From assembly GCA_030407085.1 (NCBI GenBank), contig CM059582.1:140385501-140449500 (forward strand): a DNA stretch of 64,000 nt, written 5' to 3'. Source of the DNA: Trichopria drosophilae. Taxonomy: Eukaryota > Arthropoda > Insecta > Hymenoptera > Diapriidae. Positions 58,421 to 64,000 of the stretch are shown piece after piece (the stretch's first letter is position 1; each line of letters opens with the position of its first letter). Under the pieces are notes generated by a model, which was not told the origin of the DNA, did not search any database, and was given only the letters and a program-made list of their open reading frames with translations. Made by a program: the position numbers and the translations under genes.

Positions 58421-61400
58421 CAATTTCACAGTCGCTCGGGTCATAAATATTTATCATTTTTAATGTCGCAATGGTCCCTCCAAGAAACTAAATAGGTCTA
58501 TTTCCATAACTGCGCAGTCGCCCAGGTGTAAGAGATTTGTCATTTTTAATGTCGCAAGGGTCCCCCCAAGAAACTTAATTTGTCTATTTTGTCTATTTCA
58601 CAGGTGCTCGGGTCATAAATATATATTATTTTTAATGTCGCAAGGGTCTCCCCAAGAAACTTAATTTGTCTATTTTCTCAATTTCGCATTCCCTCGGACC
58701 ATAAATATTTATCATTTTTAACGTCGCAAGGATTCCTCCAAGAAACTTAATTCGTCTATTTTTTCAATTTCACAGTCGCTCGGGTCATAAATATTTATCA
58801 TTTTTAATGTCGCAATGGTCCCTCCAAGAAACTAAATAGGTCTATTTTCATAACTGCGCAGTCGCCCAGGTGAAAGAGATTTGTCATTTTTAATGTCGCA
58901 AGGGTGTCCCCAAGAAACTTAATTTGTCTATTTTTTCAATTTCGCAGTCGCTCGGGTCATAAATATTTATCATTTTTAATGTCGCAATGGTCCCTTCAAG
59001 AAACTAAATAGGTCTATTTTCATAACTGCGCAGTCGCCCTGGTGAAAGTGATTTGTCATTTTTAATATCGCAAGGGTCCTCCCAAGAAACTTAATTTGTC
59101 TATTTTTTCAATTTCACAGTCGCTCGGGTCATAAATATTTATCATTTTTAATGTCGCAATGGTCCCTCCAAGAAACTAAATAGGTCTATTTTCATAACTG
59201 CGCAGTCGCCCAGGTGAAAGAGATTTGTCATTTTTAATGTCGCAAGGGTCTCCCCAAGAAACTTAATTTGTCTATTTTCTCAATTTCGCAGTCGCTCGGG
59301 TCATAAATATTTATCATTTTTAATGTCGCAAGGGTCCCCGCAAGAAACTTAATTTGTCTATTTTCTCAATTTCACAGGTGCTCGGGTCATAAATATTTAT
59401 TATTTTTAATGTCGCAAGGGTCCTCCCAAAAAACTTAATTTGTCTATTTTGTCAATTTCACAGTCGCTCGGGCCATAAATATTTATCATTTTTAACGTCG
59501 CAAGGATCCCCCCAAGAAACTTAATTCGTCTACTTTCTCAATTTCGCAGTCGCTCGGGTCACAAACATTTATTATTTTTAATGTCGCAAGGGTCCCCCAA
59601 GAAGCTAAATAGGTCTATTTCCATAACTGCGCAGTCGCCCAGGTGAAAGAGATTTGTCATTTTTAATTTCTCAAGGGTCCCCCCAAGAAACTTAATTTGT
59701 CTATTTTGTCAATTTCACAGGTGCTCGGGCCATAAATATATATTATTTTTAATGTCGCAATGGTCCCTCCAAGGAACTAAATAGGTCTATTTTCATAACT
59801 GCGCAATCGCCCAGGTGAAAGAGGTTTGTCATTTTTAATTTCTCAAAGGTCCTCCCAAGAAACTTAATTAGTCTATTTTGTCAATTTCACAGGTGCTCGA
59901 ATCAGAAATATTTATTATTTTTAATGTTGCAAGGGTCCCCCAAGAAACTTAATTTGTCTATTTTCTCAATTTCGCATTCCCTCGGACCATAAATATTTAT
60001 CATTTTTAACGTCGCAAGGATTCCTCCAAGAAACTTAATTCGTCTATTTTTTCAATTTCACAGTCGCTCGGGTCATAAATATTTATCATTTTTAATGTCG
60101 CAATGGTCCCTCCAAGAAACTAAATAGGTCTATTTCCATAACTGCACAGTCGCCCAGGTGAAAGAGATTTGTCATTTTTAATTTCTCAAGGGTCACCCCA
60201 AGAAACTTAATTTGTCTATTTTGTCAATTTCACAGGTGCTCGGGCCATAAATATTTATCATTTTTAACGTCGCAAGGATCCCCCCAAGAAACTTAATTCG
60301 TCTATTTTTTCAATTTCGCAGTCGCACAGGTCATAAATATTTATCATTATTAATGTCGCAATGGTCCCTCCAAGAAACTAAATAGGTCTATTTTCATAAC
60401 TGCGCAGTCGCCCAGGTGAAAGAGATTTGTCATTTTTAATGTCGCAAGGGTCCCCCCAAGAAACTTAATTTGTCTAGTTTCTCAATTTCGCAGTCGCTCG
60501 GGTCATAAATATTTATTATTTTTAATGTCGCAAGGGTCTCCCCAAGTTAAATTAATTTGTATCTTTTCTCAATTTCACAGTCGCTCGAGGCATAAATATT
60601 TATCATTTTCAATATCGCAAGGGTCCCCCCAAGAAACTTAATTCGTCTATTTTCTCAATTTCACAGTCGCTCGGGCCATAAATATTTATCATTTTTAACG
60701 TCGCAAGGATCCCCCCAAGAAACTTAATTTGTCTATTTTCTCAATTTGGCAGTCGCTCGGGTCATAAATATTTATCATTTTTAATGTCGCAATGGTCCCT
60801 CCAAGGAACTTAATAGGTCTATTTTCATAACTGCGCAGTCGCCCAGGTGAAAGAGATTTGTCATTTTTAATGTCGCAAGGGTGTCCCCAAGAAACTTAAT
60901 TTGTCAATTTTTTCAATTTCACAGTGGCACGGGTCATAAATATTTATCATTTTTAATGTCGCAATGGTCCCTCCAAGAAACTAAATAGGTCTATTTTCAT
61001 AACTGCGAAGTCGCCCAGGTGAAAGAGATTTGCCATTTTTAATGTCGCAAGGGTCTCCCCAAGAAACTTAATTCGTCTACTTTCTCAATTTCGCAGTCGC
61101 TCGGATCATAAATATTTATCATTTTTAATGTCGCAATGGTCCCCCCAAGAAACTTATATTGTCTATTTTCTCTATTTTGCAGTCGCTCGGATCATAAATA
61201 TTTATCATTTTTAATGTCGCAATGGTCCCTCCAAGAAACTAAATAGGTCTATTTTCATAACTGCGCAGTCGCCCAGGTGAAAGAGATTTGTCATTTTTAA
61301 TATCGCAAGGGTCCTCCCAAGAAACTTAATTTGTCTATTTTGTCAATTTCACAGGTGCTCGGGTCATAAATATTTATTATTTTTAACGTCGCAAGGATCC

Positions 61401-64000
61401 CTCCAAGAAACTTAGTTCGTGTATTTTTTCAATTTCGCAGTCGCACGGGTCATAAATATTTATAATTTTTAATGTCGCAATCGTCCCTCCAAGAAACTAA
61501 ATAGGTCTATTTCCATAACTGCGCAGTCGCCCAGGTAAAAGAGATTTGTCATTTTTAATGTCGAAAGGGTCCCCCAAGATACTTAATTTGTCTATATTCT
61601 CAATTTCGCAGTCGCTCGGGCCATAAATATTTATCATTTTTAACGTCGCAAGGATCCCCCCAAGAAACTTAATTTGTCTATTTTCTCAATTTCGCAGTCG
61701 CTCGAGTCATAAATATTTATCATTTTTAATGTCGCAATGGTCCCTCCAAGAAACTAAATAGGTCTATTTTCATAACTGCGCAGTCGCCCAGATGAAAGAG
61801 ATTTGTCATTTTTAATGTCGCAAGGGTCTCCCCAAGAAACTTAATTTGTCTATTTTCTCAATTTCGCAGTCGCTCGGGCCATAAATATTTATCATTTTTA
61901 ACGTCGCAAGGATCCCCCCAAGAATCTTAATTCGTCTACTTTCTCAATTTCGCAGTCGCTCGGGTCATAAATATTTATCATTTTTAATGTCGCAATGGTC
62001 CCCCCAAGAAACTTAATTTGTCTATTTTCTCTATTTCGCAGTCGCTGGGGTTATAAATATTTATCATTTTTAATGTCGCAATGGTCCCTCAAAGAAACTA
62101 AATAGGTCTATTTTCATAACTGCGCAGCCGCCCAGGTGAAATCGATTTGCCATTTTTAATGCCGCAAGGATCCCCCCAAGAATCTTAATTCGTCTACTTT
62201 CTCAATTTCGCAGTCGCTTGGGTCATAACTATTTATCATTTTTAATGTCGCAATGGTCCTTCCCAGAAACTTAATTTGTCTATTTTCTCTATTTCGCAGT
62301 CGCTTGGGTCATAACTATTTATCATTTTCAATATCGCAAGGGTCTCCCCAAGAAACTGAATTTGTCTATTTTCTCAATTTCGCAGTCCCTCGGGCCATAC
62401 ATATTTACCATTTTTAATGTCGCAAGGATCCCCCTAAGAAACTTAATTCGTCTATTTTGTCAATTTCGCAGTCGCTCGGGTCATAAATATTTGTCATTTT
62501 TAATGTCGCAAGGGTGTCCCCATGCAACTTAATTGGTCTATTTTTTCAATTTCACAGTCGCTCGGGTCATAAACATTTATCATTTTTAATGTCGCAATGG
62601 TCCCTCAAAGAAACTAAATAGGTCTATTGTCATAACTGCGCAGTCGCCCAGGTAAAAGAGACTTGTTATTTTTAATGTCGCAAGGGTCCCCTCAAGAAAC
62701 TTAATTCGTCTATTTTGTCAATTTCACAATTGCTCGGGTCATAAATATTTATTATTTTGAATGTCACAAGGGTCCCCCCAAGAAACTTAATTTGTCTATT
62801 TTCTCAATTTCGCATTCCCTCGGACCAGAAATATTTATCATTTTAAACGTCGCAAGGATTCCTCCAAGAAACTTAATTCGTCTATTTTTTCAATTTCACA
62901 GTCGCTCGGGGCATAAATATTTATCATTATTAATGTCGCTATGGTCCCTCCAAGAAACTAAATAGGTCTATTTTCATAACTGCGCAGTCGCCCAGGTGAA
63001 AGAGATTTGTCATTTTTAATTTCGCAAGAGTCCTCCCAAGAAACATAATTTGTCTATTTTCTCAATTTCACAGTCGCTCGGGGCATAAATATTTATCATT
63101 ATTAATGTCGCTATGGTCCCTCCAAGAAACTAAATAGGTCTATTTTCATAACTGCGCAGTCGCCCAGATGAAAGAGATTTGTCATTTTTAATGTAGCAAG
63201 GGTGTCCCCATGAAACTTAATTTGTCTATTTCTTCAATTTCACAGTCGCTCGGGTCATAAATATTTATCATTTTTAATGTCGCAATGGTCCCTCAAAGAA
63301 ACGAAATAGGTCTATTTTCATAACTGCGCAGCCGCCCAGGTGAAAGAGATTTGTCATTTTTAATGTCGCAAGGGTCCCACCAAGAAACTTAATTTTTCTA
63401 TTTTCTCAATTTCACAGGTGCTCGGGTCATAAATATTTATCATTTTCAATATCGCAAGGGTCCCCCCAAGAAACTTAATTTTTCTATTTTCTCAATTTCG
63501 TAGTCGCTCGGGCCATGAATATTTATCATTTTTAATGTCGCAAGGGTCCCCCTAAGAAACCTAATTCGTCTATTTTGTCAATTTCACAGGTGCACGGGTC
63601 ATAAATATTTATTATTTTTAATGTCGCAAGGGTCCCCCCAAGAAACTTAATTTGTCTATTTTCTCAATTTCGCAGTCGCCCGGGCCATAAATATTTTTCA
63701 TTTTTAATGTCGCAATGGTCCCTCCAAGAAACTAAATAGGTCTATTTTCATAACTGTGCAGTCGCCCAGGTGAAAGAGATTTGTCATTTTTAATTTCGCA
63801 AGAGTCCTCCCAAGAAACATAATTTGTCTATTTTCTCAATTTCACAGTCGCTCGGGCCATAAATATTTATCATTTTTAATGTCGCAATGGTCCCTCAAAG
63901 AAACTAAATAGGTCTATTTTCATAACTGCGCAGCCGCCCAGGTGAAATCGATTTGCCATTTTTAATGCCGCAAGGATCCCCCCAAGAATCTTAATTCGTC

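Larger units (their letters stand above)
37917..64000 (+). repeat. 86-bp satellite DNA, right array (about 300 monomers, A/B higher-order repeats)
   Basis: The same satellite as on the left, in the same orientation, from CCCTCGGGCCATACATATTT to the window edge. Type A and B units alternate in an irregular way. Starts of AGGTCTATTT in B units between 44077 and 46570 lie at 44077, 44335, 44593, 44937, 45281, 45539, 45883, 46226 and 46570, so the spacing is 258 or 344 bp (3 or 4 monomers), within 1 bp. B units are far more frequent than at the far left. Variants typical of this array include GCAATGGTCCCTCCAAG in A units before a B unit, GTGTCCCCAAG, and TATATTGTCTATTTTCTCTA. I see no gene, RNA gene or inserted element in it. 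Confidence 0.97.

Noticed and set aside
1..64000. TATA-like promoter in each monomer (CATAAATATTTA)
   Set aside because: A/T-rich words like this are expected in such a satellite. No initiator, gene or terminator follows. Transcription of satellites is possible but cannot be read here.
1..64000. CENP-B-box-like motif in the monomer
   Set aside because: I found no convincing match to the TTCG....A..CGGG pattern in either unit type; TTCG and CGGG occur but not at the right spacing.

Overview
This is eukaryotic, non-genic DNA, most likely from an insect or another arthropod. The inference rests on the transposon families present: BEL/Pao with a DQGS-type protease, a 17.6/297-like Ty3/gypsy pol, an insect-style non-LTR element, and a transposase resembling the Mutator-like proteins common in arthropods. 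Nothing in the sequence fixes the species. There is no host gene, RNA gene, bacterial operon or CRISPR array that I can support.

Layout. (1) Positions 1-27107 are an uninterrupted tandem array of an 86-bp satellite, all on one strand, running off the left edge. (2) Positions 27108-37414 are an island of dead transposable elements: a 3'-truncated non-LTR retrotransposon (minus strand), a Ty3/gypsy pol fragment with a Tyr/Asn/Glu-rich ORF before it (plus), a BEL/Pao LTR element that has lost its reverse-transcriptase core (minus), and the C-terminal part of a Mutator-like transposase (minus). (3) Positions 37415-37916 are a perfect minisatellite of 31 copies of a 16-bp unit, one A followed by fifteen C. 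(4) From 37917 to 64000 the same 86-bp satellite resumes in the same orientation and runs off the right edge.

The satellite has two main unit types. Type A carries a 12-bp perfect palindrome, ATAAATATTTAT, and a C5-C6 run. Type B lacks the palindrome, and its type-specific sequence spans the conventional monomer boundary, so it behaves as an 86-bp cassette offset by about half a monomer. A is nearly pure on the far left (1 to about 9.4 kb). From about 16 kb on, and throughout the right array, B recurs every 172, 258 or 344 bp, giving irregular dimer, trimer and tetramer higher-order repeats. Rare monomer variants are shared by the two arrays across the island.

No genes here act together. The coding remnants belong to separate mobile elements, each truncated or frameshifted. 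The points most worth a second look are the offset B cassette and its clean gain or loss, the palindrome difference between unit types, the (A C15)31 tract with its strong G-quadruplex potential, and the way the satellite phase resumes within about 2 bp across a 10.8-kb island.
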